NCBI GenBank assembly: GCA_021234155.1
Contig: JAJEKV010000013.1
Coordinates: forward strand, 12,178,669 to 12,242,668
Length of the DNA: 64,000 bases
Direction of reading: 5' to 3'
DNA from: Isoetes taiwanensis
Lineage: Eukaryota > Streptophyta > Lycopodiopsida > Isoetales > Isoetaceae
Positions 12,286-24,830 of this stretch are shown here, in pieces. Both the position numbers and the translations under genes were made by a program. Position 1 is the first letter of the stretch. Every line of letters begins with the position of its first letter. The notes under the pieces are model-generated. The model ran no database searches, had not been told where the DNA came from, and saw nothing but the letters and a program-made list of their open reading frames with translations.

Positions 12286-13282
12286 TTAGAAGTTGCTATT
12301 GCGCGTCTTTAGCAAAAGAGTTCCATAATCCTTGCTACTAATGCAAATAATGGTATGCAAATAATGGTAGTTCTTCCTGTAACACTCAACGTGGAACAAA
12401 GATTGGTTCAAACAAATTGGCATGAAATGCTTATCTCTAGTAATGATATTATATGTGCCCAAAATATTCGTTTGTACCATTAGTGATGCAATTTCAGAAT
12501 GAGGATATAGTTTAATATTGGTGGCATAATTTGGTGTTTGCCACGATGCATCACCAATTCCGAAATGTAATCGACACGGCAAATTCTTTATACCAGTTTA
12601 ACTGGTGAACCCTTGAAGAAACGAATAAATAGCATAAATAACATAATAGTAGAATTGGCATTATAAAGAGCTTGTTGTAAGCATTTTGGATTAACTGACA
12701 TCTCCACCTCTAATAGGATTCTTAAAACATTTGAAGCATCTCCTCTTCTTGATAACCAAGTTAAAGGCAATTTATAAATCCCATAACTTGTTTAGGCAAC
12801 AAAGCAACCTTTGAGGAATGGCAGAATGGTGGGATAATAGATTTTAAAACCATTAATTCCCTTTGATTCCAGCTTTTTACATGTTTAAATCCAACTGCAA
12901 TTAGTTCTCTACAGAAATTCAACGTTTCTACTTGTATAGATAACTCGTCTTTCGCAACAAATAAACACATAAGTTGTAAGGAGGAAGTACCGTTGATAGC
13001 CAAGACATGGGTTGCATCTTTGTCTCATGGCTTTAATATCGGACGCAAACTAGATTGCAACATGGAGGCTTGTCATCATCATGCTATTTTTGAATAATAA
13101 TACATGTTTTCATCACAAAGGAAATGAAAATAAAGAAATGCCTTTTGCGATTTCTCTTGGAACTTCATAACCTGCAAGTCTGCTAAAAATATGGATGATT
13201 TCTTCATTGAAATTAAGATGATGCCAACTGCATACCCCAAGTTATTGAGTCTTGCAAGGTTCAAGTGTGGCAACCATACCAA
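12286..13282 (-). pseudogene. Possible ankyrin-repeat-like gene remnant
   Basis: Four adjacent minus-strand open segments (13282-13079, 13003-12761, 12770-12588, 12582-12286) read in order. Two look ankyrin-like: NGTSSLQLMCLFVAKDE...CRELIAVGFKHV, and PLTWLSRRGDASNVLRILLEVEMSV, compared with the usual 'G.TpLh.a...g....v..Ll..Ga' pattern. Frames change between segments, so this is either a decayed gene or one with short introns I could not define. Ankyrin assignment is by eye only. Confidence 0.3.
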
Positions 13283-13487
13283 TGCAATATTCTAAATAAA
13301 GAGATTGGTCATGGTCATCTTTGGTTGAGCTGTAGACATGTAGATATGTCAGAATTGCAGCAAACGTTGTGCGTCAGAAAATATAAGCCTTTTAAAGAAA
13401 AAGAAAATTGGTTGGAGGAAAAACAAAAAAGCCGACCATGAATGTTATGATTTTATATATAGATTGCTACACACATTAGCATTTGTG

Positions 13488-13735
13488 ATGGGAGGAATCA
13501 CATACATTGGCATTTGGGATAGGAGATGGTTCAACATCTGGGCACTATCCAGGTGCGGTCAACTATTTTGAACTTCTTGAGTTTCTATTAACGCAAAAAC
13601 CAGTTACTTGCAGTTCTAGCCTCATTTCCAATCTGATCATACCATGTGGCGGATCTTCAAAGTTTGAATTACAGCAAGCTTCGCCGACAGATCTCCCACT
13701 CGACTCTTCAAGAACTTACCTTACATTCTACTAGA
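13488..13735 (+). pseudogene. Frameshifted relative of the ORF at 61130-61480
   Basis: The DNA (ggaggaatcacatacattgg..., then ...gaacttcttgagtttct) aligns by eye with about 61245-61355 over roughly 110 bases. Translation gives GGITYIGIWDRRWFNIWA and, after a frame change, NYFELLEFLLTQ, against GGITHVGVCDGRRFKAWA and GDYELPEFLTKH in the other copy. Function unknown. Confidence 0.45.
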
Positions 13736-14049
13736 TTTACAACACATTCTGCTCATTTACCTTGCATTCCAGCCCCAGAACAACAAGTAACTGCACGATA
13801 TAGAAGTGTCTCGCTACCAGACATTCTTGAGATGCCAACAATGCCTCCACGCTTCCACGTCGGCACTGTTTCCATCTCAAGAATGTTTGGTAAAAAGACA
13901 TTCCTGTAATAAAATAGTTGTGGGAAAACTTGGATTGTATGTATGAGAAGCTATGAGAGAATGTGTAATGTAGACGTTTACGAGAGGGATAACACCCTGA
14001 AACGAGGGTGTTATCCGCCTTAACAACCTGGGCTAGAGAGTTTTATAGT

Positions 14050-14265
14050 GGTTTTGTAGTGATTTTATGGTGGTTTTCATAACAAACTAGGTGTTTATGG
14101 CCATTGCATAACAAACTAGGTGTTTATGCACTGTCCAAACTAGGTGTTTATGCACTGTTTAATGTGTTACTGGTGGGTAACACCATTGCAACCAACGGCT
14201 GAGATCAGGTTTAATGTGTTACTGGTGGGTAACACCATTGCAACCAACGGCTGATATCTGATCTC
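14050..14265. repeat. Short direct repeats
   Basis: The 17-mer aactaggtgtttatg with its flanks occurs three times (about 14090-14155). A unit of about 54 bp starting gtttaatgtgttactggtg and ending accaacggctga is duplicated in tandem (about 14158 and 14211). The unit carries an internal short inverted repeat (gttactggtgggtaac). Confidence 0.65.
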
Positions 14266-14599
14266 AGCACTAAAACTTGAGGGCCAGGTTGTTGACACAG
14301 ACGCTCCATTTTTTTTGATAAGGGCCAGATTCGACTGTGGAAATTAGATGTGTGTCAGTTCTCCGTGAACCAATTTTAGGATGGCACGTCGTAACTGACA
14401 CTTGTCCTCTGATTCCATTGCAACATTTAGCAATTAGCAAAACACTCCTCCTAAAACCAAAAACACTGCGCTTTAACTGCAAAACACTCGCTTAAGTGAC
14501 AGGGGTGATCCCCTGGCCGTTAAAACTTGAATCAAGTGCCAGGCAAATCTTGCTGTAAATTCCTTAAAAATTTAGATCTTAAACGTTTATTTTGAATTG

Positions 14600-14900
14600 G
14601 CTTCAAACTGCCACCGCCGCAATGGAATCAGGGAGTTGTTAGGTCACCTTTTCCCCTTTGGCCGCCACCGATTAGGGCGCTGCGGTGCGGTGCATATTTG
14701 TATATATTTGGGTGTTTTCGTGATTTTGTATGTTAGTTTGTCGGCCAGGCCGATTGTTGCTACGGTTTTCCCTCGAAAACCTTCCCGGCGAGGGTTTTTT
14801 AATCCGGCAAAGAATCCGCTGCTTCGCGTTTTAGATTGGGTCCCATAGACCGATTGGTCTCCGTGGACGATAAAAGTACCTCCTTCTTTCCTTCCTTCCT
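14600..14900 (+). mobile_element. LINE 3' end (truncated copy)
   Basis: It ends ttgggtcccatagaccgatt, then ggtctccgtggacgataaaag and a (ttcc)n tail at about 14880-14900. The block cggttttccctcgaaaacc and its neighbourhood match the other LINE 3' ends in the window. Only the 3' UTR remains; the left boundary is approximate. Confidence 0.65.
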
Positions 14901-15984
14901 AAAAAAGGGGAGCCGGAAGTATTGCCGCTGCCGCATGTGGAATCTGGCCCTAATATTGCGACAAAAGGGGCAACTTATTTACGTGGTCCACTAAGAATGG
15001 CCCACGTTGCTGGTTTGTGTTTCTTGATGCTTCTGTTGGTATTTTAGGTTTTTAGAAAGCGGCTCCAGTGAGGAAGGCGGAAGCTGCTTGCGCGAGGCTA
15101 CAAGGTAAGAACGATGGCATCTTCTTAGCTTTTATGTTACTTCTACTTGCATAAACTGTTCGGAAAAAAGGTTTTGTCTGCAAACGAACACGAATGGTGT
15201 TATTTAGAGACCTTACGGTTTTCCTCTGCATGACGGGTTAGAATGGTGTTTTCTAAATAGACCTGTTACTTGGTTCATTGGGTCAAATCCGCTGTGGATA
15301 GTGTATTTCTATGGTTGCAATTAGTACTAGCGTTCTTATTACAACACTTTTACCTAGTCTCTCACTGTTTAATACTCGCTAAATAAAGTTGCACTGCAAC
15401 ACGTTGCGGAGCCTTTGCTACGAAACAGAACAAACGAGAAAGAAAACAGGTGCCGAAACATCTTTTTAAACAAGTAAACTACCTAACAAATTCATGGGAG
15501 TATATGCTCTTTTAATCTATTAAGATTTAAATTCTTCTCCATGCTGCAATACTTACATTGCCATCTTCTGGCTTCTGGTCACTCTGTACACTTGCTAGAG
15601 TAGCTGAACAGCCAATACTTTCCTTCACTTTTTGTTGGCTCCTGATCCCTCTTTACACTTCAGTAGAGTAACTGAACAGCCAATCACTATCTTGTTGTCT
15701 TGAATGTCATCCAAATTTTACTGATTAACCGTTTTTAAAGGTCCACTTTGGAACAAAACAGACTTTTAGGGTAAAACAAAAACGTATTCTGGAACACGTT
15801 GCATATCCTTTAAGCATATTAAGGATAGCAGTGCATATTCTATTTGCACTTTAAAAAGTTGTAGGTTGAGACTGGCATTGATTTTGCATGGCCTGCACTT
15901 CAAAAAGTTGTAGTTCAAAAATGGTAATAATATAGAGTGCATTTTACTGACTGAAGTCAAATCTTATTATTGATGAAGTGAACA
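14901..15984 (+). other. 5' UTR and probable 5'-UTR intron of SF3B6
   Basis: A strong donor ctacaag|gtaaga lies at 15104/15105, and an acceptor-like AG (ttgatgaag) lies at 15977-15978, six bases before the start codon. Together they suggest one 5'-UTR intron at 15105-15978. No coding frame is supported inside it. Confidence 0.45.
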
Positions 15985-16356
15985 ATGGCGGCGCTTCTTA
16001 GACGCAGCAATACACGACTGCCTCCAGAGGTGAACCGCGTGCTTTATGTTCGTAATCTGCCATTCAACATTTCATCAGAAGAGATGTATGATATTTTTGG
16101 AAAGTATGGTGCAATCCGCCAGATCCGCGTAGGAAGCAGCAAAGAAACTCGAGGCACTGCATTTGTGGTTTATGAAGATATCTATGATGCCAAAAATGCT
16201 GTGGATCACTTGTCAGGTTTTAATGTTGCCAACAGGTATCTTATTGTGCTTTATTACCAGCAGGCCAAGATGTCCAAAAAGATAGACCAGAGGAAAAAGG
16301 AAGAGGAGATCGACAAATTGAAAGAGCAGTATGGTGTTTCGACCAAAGAAAAGTAG
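15985..16356 (+). CDS. SF3B6: SF3b subunit p14 / SF3B6 (pre-mRNA branch-site protein)
   Basis: Complete 123-residue protein, about the normal length for the family (124-125). It is the SF3b subunit of the U2 snRNP that sits on SF3B1 and contacts the branch-point adenosine during spliceosome assembly. One RRM spans about residues 18-93. RNP2 is LYVRNL (20-25), whose Tyr corresponds to the residue that crosslinks to the branch adenosine in the human protein, and RNP1 is RGTAFVVY (56-63). The basic C-terminal helix ([15 protein letters not shown]) is the SF3B1-contact extension. The CDS is intronless here. The start is set by the conserved [19 protein letters not shown]-terminus. A poly(A) signal AATAAA lies at about 16538. 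Identification is by direct recognition of the sequence. Confidence 0.95.
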   Translation: MAALLRRSNTRLPPEVNRVLYVRNLPFNISSEEMYDIFGKYGAIRQIRVGSSKETRGTAFVVYEDIYDAKNAVDHLSGFNVANRYLIVLYYQQAKMSKKIDQRKKEEEIDKLKEQYGVSTKEK

Positions 16357-16820
16357 CATAAAAACAGAATGTAGCAGTGACATTAGGTTGATGTATATTG
16401 TGGAGATTCATTTTATATATATACATTTCTAGACTGGTCTCTTAAATAAGTGTTTTGAAGTATGAGGCCTTTAGTTTTAGATTAAGTTTGCCAACAGCTA
16501 TCTTTTTGTGTTATTGTGTTGTGTTAGATGTCCAAAGAATAAAGGAGACTAGTTATGGTGCCCGGCGTTGCCGGCTTTAGTAACAACTTGATAGGGGAGG
16601 GGAGGAGGGAGATTGTTGAACTTTGGCTAGAAAATTGGCTAGAAAATGTGGCTTTTGGGGAGGAGAAGAGAAGGAGAGGATGCTATAGAGCAGCCTTCTA
16701 AGATTCATCAATGAAGATAAAAGCCCACTGTGCCAAATTATGAATTTCATTTCAGATGTTGAACTGTAAATCTTCTTTTTTATTTTGTGAGGTAACGCCA
16801 CATGTTACGCCGGATGCGGC
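16357..16820 (+). other. 3' UTR of SF3B6 and flank up to hAT insertion
   Basis: AT-rich non-coding sequence with an AATAAA at about 16538-16543. The last eight bases (16813-16820, GATGCGGC) are the left target-site duplication of the hAT element. Confidence 0.6.
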
Positions 16821-16976
16821 CAGGGTTGCCCTTAAGGGTAAATTTGTGTAGGTGTAATTTAGAAATGTTGGCTAATAATAGTTTTTTAGCAATAGCAAAG
16901 TTGGCGATTTTTTCACAATTTTCAACACTAGGGATAGAAATATTGGCGAATTTTGACCAACACGTTTAGCCAAAAA

Positions 16977-17480
16977 GATGGTTTTAAAATGGTTTTAAGG
17001 CATTGTGACGATGAGATTTTTGACGTTTCTAAACATTCACAACCTTCTAGCTTCCAGAATTCTCCCCTTGTGCAACTATCTAGCAACTCAACTTCCCTTC
17101 TTGTGCCCATGAGGTTTAGGGACAATTACCCTTCCTTGTCTTTATTCTTTCTTCTTTTTTTTCTTCAATTGTTTGATACCCTCTAGATTAAGTATCAGGA
17201 CAAGTTTCCTAAGTTCTCAAGGTCACAATGACTACTTAGTTAAGCATACTCTTGGGGGATCCAAAATTTGTTAATAGATACTTCAATATGCTTATATATG
17301 ATACTCCCATAATTATGTCCCACATGGATTTAATACTACATTTATTACGGAACTCCAATTTTGAGATGTTAAAATACCTTAAGGATTTGTCATAGGCGTA
17401 TGTCAAGAATATTTGAATGTTTCAAAGACGTCTTTCATGAAACGTTGAAAACAATGCCTTAAAACCATTTTAAAACCATC
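16977..17480. mobile_element. 504-bp inverted-repeat (MITE-like) element nested in the hAT
   Basis: The first 30 bases (16977-17006, starting GATGGTTTTAAAATGG) are an exact reverse complement of the last 30 (17451-17480). The interior has no gene. No convincing target duplication is visible at the flanks, so it might instead be a structural inverted repeat of the hAT. Confidence 0.55.
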
Positions 17481-17499
17481 GGATATAGCCGAATGCCGA

Positions 17500-18290
17500 T
17501 TTCCATGTTATAACTTATATTTCGTTCTAAAGCCCAGCCGATCAATTAATCTGTAGCCGATGTTTGAAGACCCTAGGTTCATAGCAAGACCCTAGGTTCG
17601 GATCAATCTGCATGCTACCGATCATATGAAGCGGATATCTACAGAATATGAAAACCCCTTTTTTAAATAACATGGACTACATGACAAAACGTGCAAGACC
17701 CTAGCCGACTATTTCAGACATCTCGATGAATCTGTAGCCGAAGTTTGAAACCCTAGGTTCATAGCAAGACCTCTGATATTAATCTGATCTACATCTAGGT
17801 TCAAGGACTACATCTAGATTAATCTGAAGCCAAAGTTTGCAGACCTCTGATATTTTATTGCCTCTGAATTATTCTGAGCTGATGTTTACATCTATTGCCT
17901 CTGAATTCTTCTGAGCTGATGTTTGCACTCTCTGCTAACTAAGATAGACTTCATGCCTGCTTCAAAACACTGCATGACTGCATAACCTCATATAAATAAC
18001 CTGCTTCAGAAGACTATATAACATGCTGCTACTGAAGGCTGCACAATCATACTGCACAATCTACACAGACTGCACAATCTTATAATCTACACAGACTGCA
18101 TGTTGATTCTTCTATAGCAGATTATGGAGGTCATGTATCCACAGTTTTTTCATAAGAAACCATATCAAACATTCTAACAATAAGCCTTACTAAGGGATTA
18201 CTGTTCAAAGCATGACAGTACAGATCAGACTAGAGATACTTCAAGCCTCTTTCAATGAGACAAATAGCATATAAGCTTTGAGTTCCACAT
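17500..18290. repeat. Diffuse direct repeats in the hAT 3' non-coding part
   Basis: Phrases such as 'aaccctaggttcatagcaagacc', 'atctgtagccgaagtttgaa' and 'ctgaattcttctgagctgatgtttgc' recur two to three times between 17560 and 17930. Phrases with 'ctgcacaatc' recur at 18030-18090. No coding content was seen. Confidence 0.5.
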
Positions 18291-18467
18291 GCCTACAATG
18301 CATATGAATCCAGAACTAAAGAAATATTATCCTCATAATGTTTCAAGAGCAGGCTTACCATTTGATTGTAGTGCAGAATCTGAAGACAACGATCTGAATT
18401 GTAGTGCAGAAATGCAGCCGACCACCATATTGTAAACTCATATTGTAAAATCAAATTGTAGATTGTT

Positions 18468-21173
18468 TCAAGAACCTGCAGAATCTGGTAGAAAGCTCCA
18501 ACCACTTGATGAATCTAAAGACTTAGAACTTCCTGCAATCTCCAATCCTGCTTGACTCTCTCTTCTTGAAGTTGAATCCCACAAAGCTAACGCTCTATCA
18601 AATGGAAAATCCTTGAGAGTGTAATTGCATGTGTATGATCGTAAAGCAATATCCAAATTCTTCTCGAGCCTATTGCGGACCTTATTCTTCAAATAATTCA
18701 TGGTGCTAAATACTCGTTCGTCCTCCACAGAGCCCAAAATCATGGTTTGACACAGATGGACAAGTTTAAAATACTCTGGCATTCGATCTCGAAGAAACTG
18801 ACTATTGCTAAGCAGCATCCAAAGTCTAGTAATTGAACCAAATTCCTTGGGCTCCTCTAGTTGTGCGCATTGCACCCACATAGTTTCCCAAAACATTGTG
18901 CTTGTTCCATCAATGCATTCCCATCTATGATGCCATAAAGCATTTACGATTCTACAATAACTTGGGCTTAGAGAAATAATCTTTTTAAAGTACTGAACAT
19001 TGCTTTTGAAATCAATCGCTTTAAGTTTTTTTATGATGATCACTTTGTGGGCTGATCCAGAACTGAGGATACACAATAGACATTGCATCCAGGATTTCAT
19101 CCCTTGGAAAACGATCCCGTATTTCTTTAGCTAAAGTACCTGCTATATCATGCAGATTTTTGCGCACATTTGTAACTATTTCAGCAAATGTATCTCTGGT
19201 TATGGGAGCTCGTCGCAATAGACGACCTCGAATACGTTTCTTTGGTGCATACATCTGCAAATTCGTCTACTAGATAATGTGACAATAAGACATATAAAAG
19301 ACAAGATTGAAATGCTGCATAAATAAATAGTACCTGCACTAAATTAGAGTGGACCTTCATGCATAATTTCTCGTTGGCATCAAACTCCAAAATGCTTTTA
19401 TTGCCATCTACATCAAGTAACTCATACCATAACACAAATTTCTCTGCATCATATGGACCAGCGACAGGATACATGAAATCAAATGCAAGACATGCCATCT
19501 GTCTAGCCCGCACATACTCTGAAATGTACATAGTTTTTTTTGCTAAGCTTTGTTAAGAAGTTCAGCTCCTTTAACATGGGAAGAATGCCTGCAAAAGGAA
19601 CCAATGTCAAAATAGACTGGAACTAATGCAAAAACATGCCTTAACTAGACTGGAACTAATCCCAAACTATAGACTGGAACTAATCTCAAACTATAGACTG
19701 GTACCTGCCAGAGTCAACAATGTCTCGAGATCCACGAGTTGAGCAAGTAATTGTATTGGTTTCTCTGAGTCTTGCCCACTTTTTGATGACAACTTATCCA
19801 TTAACCCGACCAAGGAAGGGTACTCCAAATATAGGCGTTGTGCTGGTTTATAGAGGGATATCCACCTCGTATTAATAGTGTTCAACAGCTTGTTACCCTT
19901 AGTCAACCCTAATGCCATCTTCTTAAACTTGCGGAATCTAGGATAGAAAATCCATCAAAACAGGAACTTATAAACTAATACGAATGTAATAACCAAAAGA
20001 AAAAGTACCTAACATACCTTTTTGAGCTTCGACAGAAGAAGTTATAAACATCTTTTATTAAGCTCTCAATCTTCATGACGCAATCAAAATTGTCTACAAT
20101 TTTGTATGCAAGGTTCATTCTATGAGCCATGCAATGCACACCAAGAGCATAAGGTGCCAATGTAGTTTGAATCCTAACTGTAAGCCCATTACGACATCCT
20201 TGCATTACAGATGCACCATCCATGCCAATGCAGACCAGCTTTCTTGCAATATCAAGTGTTGAAAGCCCCAAAACTGTCTTTAAACTCTCGTCAACAATTG
20301 CAAATATATTCTCCGCAGTTGCATTTTTTTGCAAGCGCATGATCCTAACATAAGATGCTCGTCTAACAAAGAGGGTCACGTAGTATACTGTCATGCACAG
20401 CCAAGACGAGTTATCTTTTGCGGTTGCCTCATCCAATGACATAGCAAAAAAATCACACCTATGGAGATCTTCTTGCAAATCTTGCCTAACCACTTCATCA
20501 ATGCATTTTGCGAACTCCCAACCACTTTGCTTAGACCAATGTGAGTTGGAAAAGTTCTGGTTACTAGGCTGCATTTCCAAAATCTCTTTTTCCTTAGGAT
20601 AATCAGTCATAGGCCTTCCTTTTTTTAATTGATCGGTTTCACAACGGGTAAGTCTTTCTTTGCAAGGTACTCCGTATATTCCTCAACATACGGCAAATGC
20701 CTACACTCATCCTTTGTTTTCCACCTCATCACGGACACTTCCTTTCCATCCTCCAGCTTCTTATCATAGGTTTTACCAGCATGCTTCTCTATTGTGTCTA
20801 ACTTCAGCTGCAGGTCGACATTAGCTCCTTGTTTCCATGAACATGCATCACATCGTGCTCGTCGTGCTCTTGGAAACCCAAATTCATCTTCTTCGACTAT
20901 AGGCCTTATGTAAGGAAATCTTCTACCCCAATCTTCCTGAAAATCTCTACCTTGAGTCCACTGACCTGACTGCCTTTTCCGCTTCTTGCTTTTGGCATTG
21001 TCAACATCAACATTTTCTTGAGGTTCATTTGCTGCTTGATCAGTGGACACCTTTTCACTTGAACCTTCTACTATGGCTTCCAGACTCTCCTCCACAAGTA
21101 CCGTACTGTTGCTACAACTGCCCACAACATTGTTGTTGCTCTTAAAGAATGACAAAATGCTCCGTGTAGACAT
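18468..21173 (-). pseudogene. hAT transposase (possibly still multi-exon)
   Basis: Minus strand, in order. The N-terminal segment (21173-20625) is basic, with a Cys/His patch (CDACSWKQGAN...KHAG) where a zinc finger is expected. The RNase H-like core (20610-19975) contains MSLDEATAKDNSSWLCM, then CIGMDGASVMQG and HCMAHRMNLA, typical of the DUF4371/ZNF862-like hAT group. Helical segments follow (19918-19691, 19531-19181, 19260-19021). The C-terminal dimerisation domain (19100-18468) contains SVEDERVFSTMNYLKNKVRNRL. The first and second parts are in different frames around an A-run at about 20630: reading through gives LKKGRPMTDYPKEKEIL. That is a frameshift or a sequence error. The others could be joined by introns I did not fix. 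The enzyme would cut and rejoin at the CAGGG ends of this element. Confidence 0.85.
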
Positions 21174-21943
21174 TTTTATCTGCCTAAGGTCTGGAAATAC
21201 AGCAAGGAAACTGAGATTCAGAAATTAGAAACATAATCATGAAGGTCTTTGAGGAACTATATAGGCTAAACCAAAAGAACTTGTATGTTCAAGCATCTTG
21301 CATATTCACAAACGTATTGCTGTCATCTTCCTCACTAATTTGCATGGCACTCATAATCTAATGCAACTAATGCAACTATGCTCGATTACAACATCATCAA
21401 AGGGAATAACTCAGCATCATCAAAGTATGGCACAAAAGGAAAGTACCTTTAACATCAACCGAGAAGACTGTGAAACGGGTGTAGGATATGACATGCTTGA
21501 AATCGTATAATGTAGTGCCAAGCCAGTAATGGCTCTCAAGCCTTTATTCAGGTTAAAATTTCCTGCTACAACAGAAATCGTATAGATTATTCACAGAGCT
21601 TAAATGCCGGTTGTGAGCAATTTCTTACATTATTATTCATGGTATAAGTCGACATTGTGGATTTCGTTTGCAAGAAATTTACCTCATTGGAGGGGTGCTA
21701 AGAGGCGAATCCATGAAGCCGGTCCACCGCCTCCATAGAATTGGCGGCTAAACCGTAAACCTCGGCCTAAGAATATGGGGCGAAAGAAAAAAAAATTGGG
21801 AGATGAACCATCGAAAGTTGGCGAATTTTTTTCCCATATTATTCAATGGTATCCTACTAACATTTAGAAATATATTTTAGAAAAAACCTTGAAAATAGCC
21901 ATTGGGCTAAAATTCGCCCCTTAAGGGCAACCCTGGATGCGGC

Positions 21944-24566
21944 GTTCCCTTCCAATTTCCCTCCCCCTTGCGGGACGCAGGCTGGCAGAATTGAATGAGG
22001 ACATCGCAGATCTCGAAGAACGAAGGCGTTGGAATTGAATGGCAAATATACGAAATTGGGTCGGCTCCATTCTATCCTCCTCTGTTTCATGCTTTGGCGC
22101 CTTCGTTCTCATTTCTGGCAAAACGTTCTCAGAGTTGGGCTTTTCTTAATCGTTACTATGGCTTCCAGAGAAAGAGATCTGCCCGTTTCGTCCGGTTCAG
22201 CACAATCTGTTGTCAAAATACTGCTTCTTGCAGTGCACAAAGCACTGCCTCGATTTCTCTTTAGCACAATATAGTTGCAGAACCCATACCAAGTTCGTGA
22301 AAAAGATTGAAGGGTTTTACAGAGCATTCCGGAAGGATTAAACCAAAACCTGGTAAGAATGCATGATTGCCGCTTTTGAAACGAATAGCAAAGTTTAAGA
22401 ATCCTATGCTTCCTAACCTGGGCGAACGATTTGGATATAATGGACAGATTGGCAGATTCTGGAGCTAAACGGGTCCATTCTTGCAAAGGTAAGCTGAGCT
22501 GAGTGTTCATATTCGCATCATATTCCCTTGCACAAGACATCTGTATAAAGTATCTCGGATATTGATCTTAGTTGTTGCTGCAGGCACCAAATGAGCTACT
22601 AGCGTATGATCTAACCAGTGGGAAAGCAGCGGTCTTGGTTGGACATAATTGTCAGGTTAAATCTGTGTACTTGCAAGAAACAGTTTTATAGTATTAGTGT
22701 AAACAGTAGTGAAGATATTTGGCCATTTTTCTAAAGGCGTAATATGGATATGCAAATATAGTAAGGGATCTTGCTGGACAACTTGAATGACAGTTTTGTA
22801 TCAGTCATATCTATGCATAGCAGTTTGTATTTCACGTGATCAGCTAATATAGAATGAATTTGTAACCTGAAAAATCGAAAAAAAAAGGGTTTTTTGTTAA
22901 TGATTATGGTATAACAGCAGTGCACATGTTAAGAACGGTAATGTTAGAATCGTAACTTCCACCTTTTGCAAAAAGTAGTTAAAATTTTGCATATATGATC
23001 CAAAGCCCTGGTATACATAGTTGTGAATACAATAGTATGCAGATCATGGAATCCTTCCATAAAATATGGAACAGTAAATATCGGAGTTCGGCTTTATAAG
23101 CAGATAGTATAATTCGTTTAAAGATAATGATGAAGGGTTTAGGGTTTGAGCAGGCTTGGATTAAGGCGGGGCTTGGATTAATTGAGGCGCTTGTTTTGGA
23201 GCAAGCGAGTGGTTTTGTGGAAGAGTTGCAAGAGGTGAGCCCCTATTGGTGTTTCCGGATTGTGGACGTTTCACCATAGCAATTCAAGCTTTAATAACAT
23301 GGCCATGAGGGTAGTTTTTGAATGTGCCATTGAATGCCACGAAGCTTCGACCATTTCGACTTGCAAGCTATGATAGCTATTATTGTAATGATTTTATACC
23401 CACGACCGGACTACCTCGCCGTAAAGTTTAGGATTGCGGCTTTCTTTGGTTGGTTCATTCATGAGCCGGATCTAAGGTTTGCAACATGTAAAATGAACCA
23501 AAGAAGGCGATGCAACATTCTTGGCAAAAGGCTTTTCATTGGTGAAGCCGGGTTCATTTAACTATGAATGTGGCAAGCAAGCTTTGTATTAACGGCCCTG
23601 ATTTTATTCTTTCTGGTTGTGTTGAGAACAATTCGTATATGCTTTGAACATGTAGGACATGTGTTGATTGCTATTTCTAATGTCATGATTTTTAAACTTG
23701 CAGATTCACAATCAGCCTTAAATTGATTGGGCATGTGACGAAATCGAAGCAAGCCTTGGATTTGTTGGTGTTATGGAAATATCTGAAGCTGGAATGCATC
23801 TTTCATAGGTGTATAGACCAGTCTTGCAAGGTTTGTTCCTTTAGGCTGTCTCCAACACAATTCATGAATTACTTATGAATCAATTGATCTTCGTAAAAGC
23901 AAGCATATTGTGTTAACGTGGAAAGAGTAGTATTCTGTAGATGGTAATGTACGTGCAGAATGCATTATGTGATGTGTGCATGGCTTTGCTTGGTGTATAG
24001 AAGAACTGTCCAGAAAAGATAAATAAGTTCGTTCTGTTTAGCTAAAGAATGGATGCTTATTTGGAGATAAAAATAAAGAAGGCAAGCATATATTGAGCCC
24101 TCTAAGGCAATGTAAATGCAGCATAGTTTAAAGTTTGAACATTAATATATCTCTAGCTACTTATTCGTTCGTTTGTCTATTTGTTTGCAGCACCTAGGAA
24201 GTATTGAGAGTATAAGCTACAGAAAAATCAAGGAGAGAAGCTGTAAAGTTACGGCACATTCGCATCCGCAAGAAGATATTCTTCTTTATTGTTATTGTTG
24301 ATCAGAAAGTTGCTTGCAGTCAATGTTCTTAGCAATCATTAAGTATGCCTTTATCATGTTACAGTTGCTACTGTATCAACAATACAAAAGGATATTCGAG
24401 AAGAGTTGCAGCTGACTTCAAGGCCCACAATTGTAAGTTAGTACCATTCTTTTTTTTTTTTTTTTATCTTACTGTTATTGAACCTTCGGCTTAGATGGAG
24501 TTCTCTATGTGTTAAACAAATGCAATTATCTAAAATTTTAAAGAAGATGATTTCTGAAAATATTTC
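21944..24566. other. Non-repetitive flank with possible exons of an unrecognised gene
   Basis: A start-like ATG at about 22158 begins MASRERDLPVSSGSAQSVVK. Two short candidate exons join in phase: one ending at about 22486 before gtaagct, and one after tgctgcag at about 22583 (to about 22656). They would read ...ILELNGSILAK|APNELLAYDLTSGKAAVLVGHNCQ, reminiscent of a WD-repeat strand, but I cannot name it and found no convincing continuation. The rest to 24566 is AT-rich without supported features. The last four bases are the TSD of the next element. Confidence 0.22.
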
Positions 24567-24570
24567 TGAA

Positions 24571-24830
24571 AAGTCGTATTTAATTAAAGTGGGACTCATT
24601 TCATTCCCAATTTTTTTGGGAACCCTGTTAATTTACACAAAAAGAAGCACCCCGACCCGAAAACTGGCCATAATTGGAATTTTTGTCTATTAGTGTGCAT
24701 CCAAGCTTTTCTTCCAATTTTCTTGGATAGCGTGTCGAGAACAAGAACAATGCAACGCAAACATAGGAATTTCATTACAGCTTGAAACCAAAGTTCTAAT
24801 TGAAAAAGATTCTTAGTTGAACATTTTGGC
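24571..24830 (+). repeat. Terminal region 'B' of the 4-bp-TSD transposon family
   Basis: It aligns by eye with the reverse complement of 55525-55781 over about 255 bases. Shared landmarks are GGGACTCATT, GGAACCCTGTTAATTTACAC, GCACCCCGACCCGAAA, GTGCATCCAAGCTT, GTCGAGAACAAGAACAATGC and GAAACCAAAG. The first 25 bases form the TIR. Confidence 0.85.

Larger units (their letters stand above)
16821..21935. mobile_element. hAT DNA transposon with 8-bp TSD
   Basis: The ends are inverted repeats: CAGGGTTGCCCTTAAGGG at the left and its reverse complement at the right (21918-21935). The flanking 8 bp, GATGCGGC, is identical on both sides (16813-16820 and 21936-21943), the hAT hallmark. The element is 5115 bp and contains a minus-strand hAT transposase. 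Its left 1.6 kb is non-coding and itself holds a nested inverted-repeat element (16977-17480). Confidence 0.93.
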
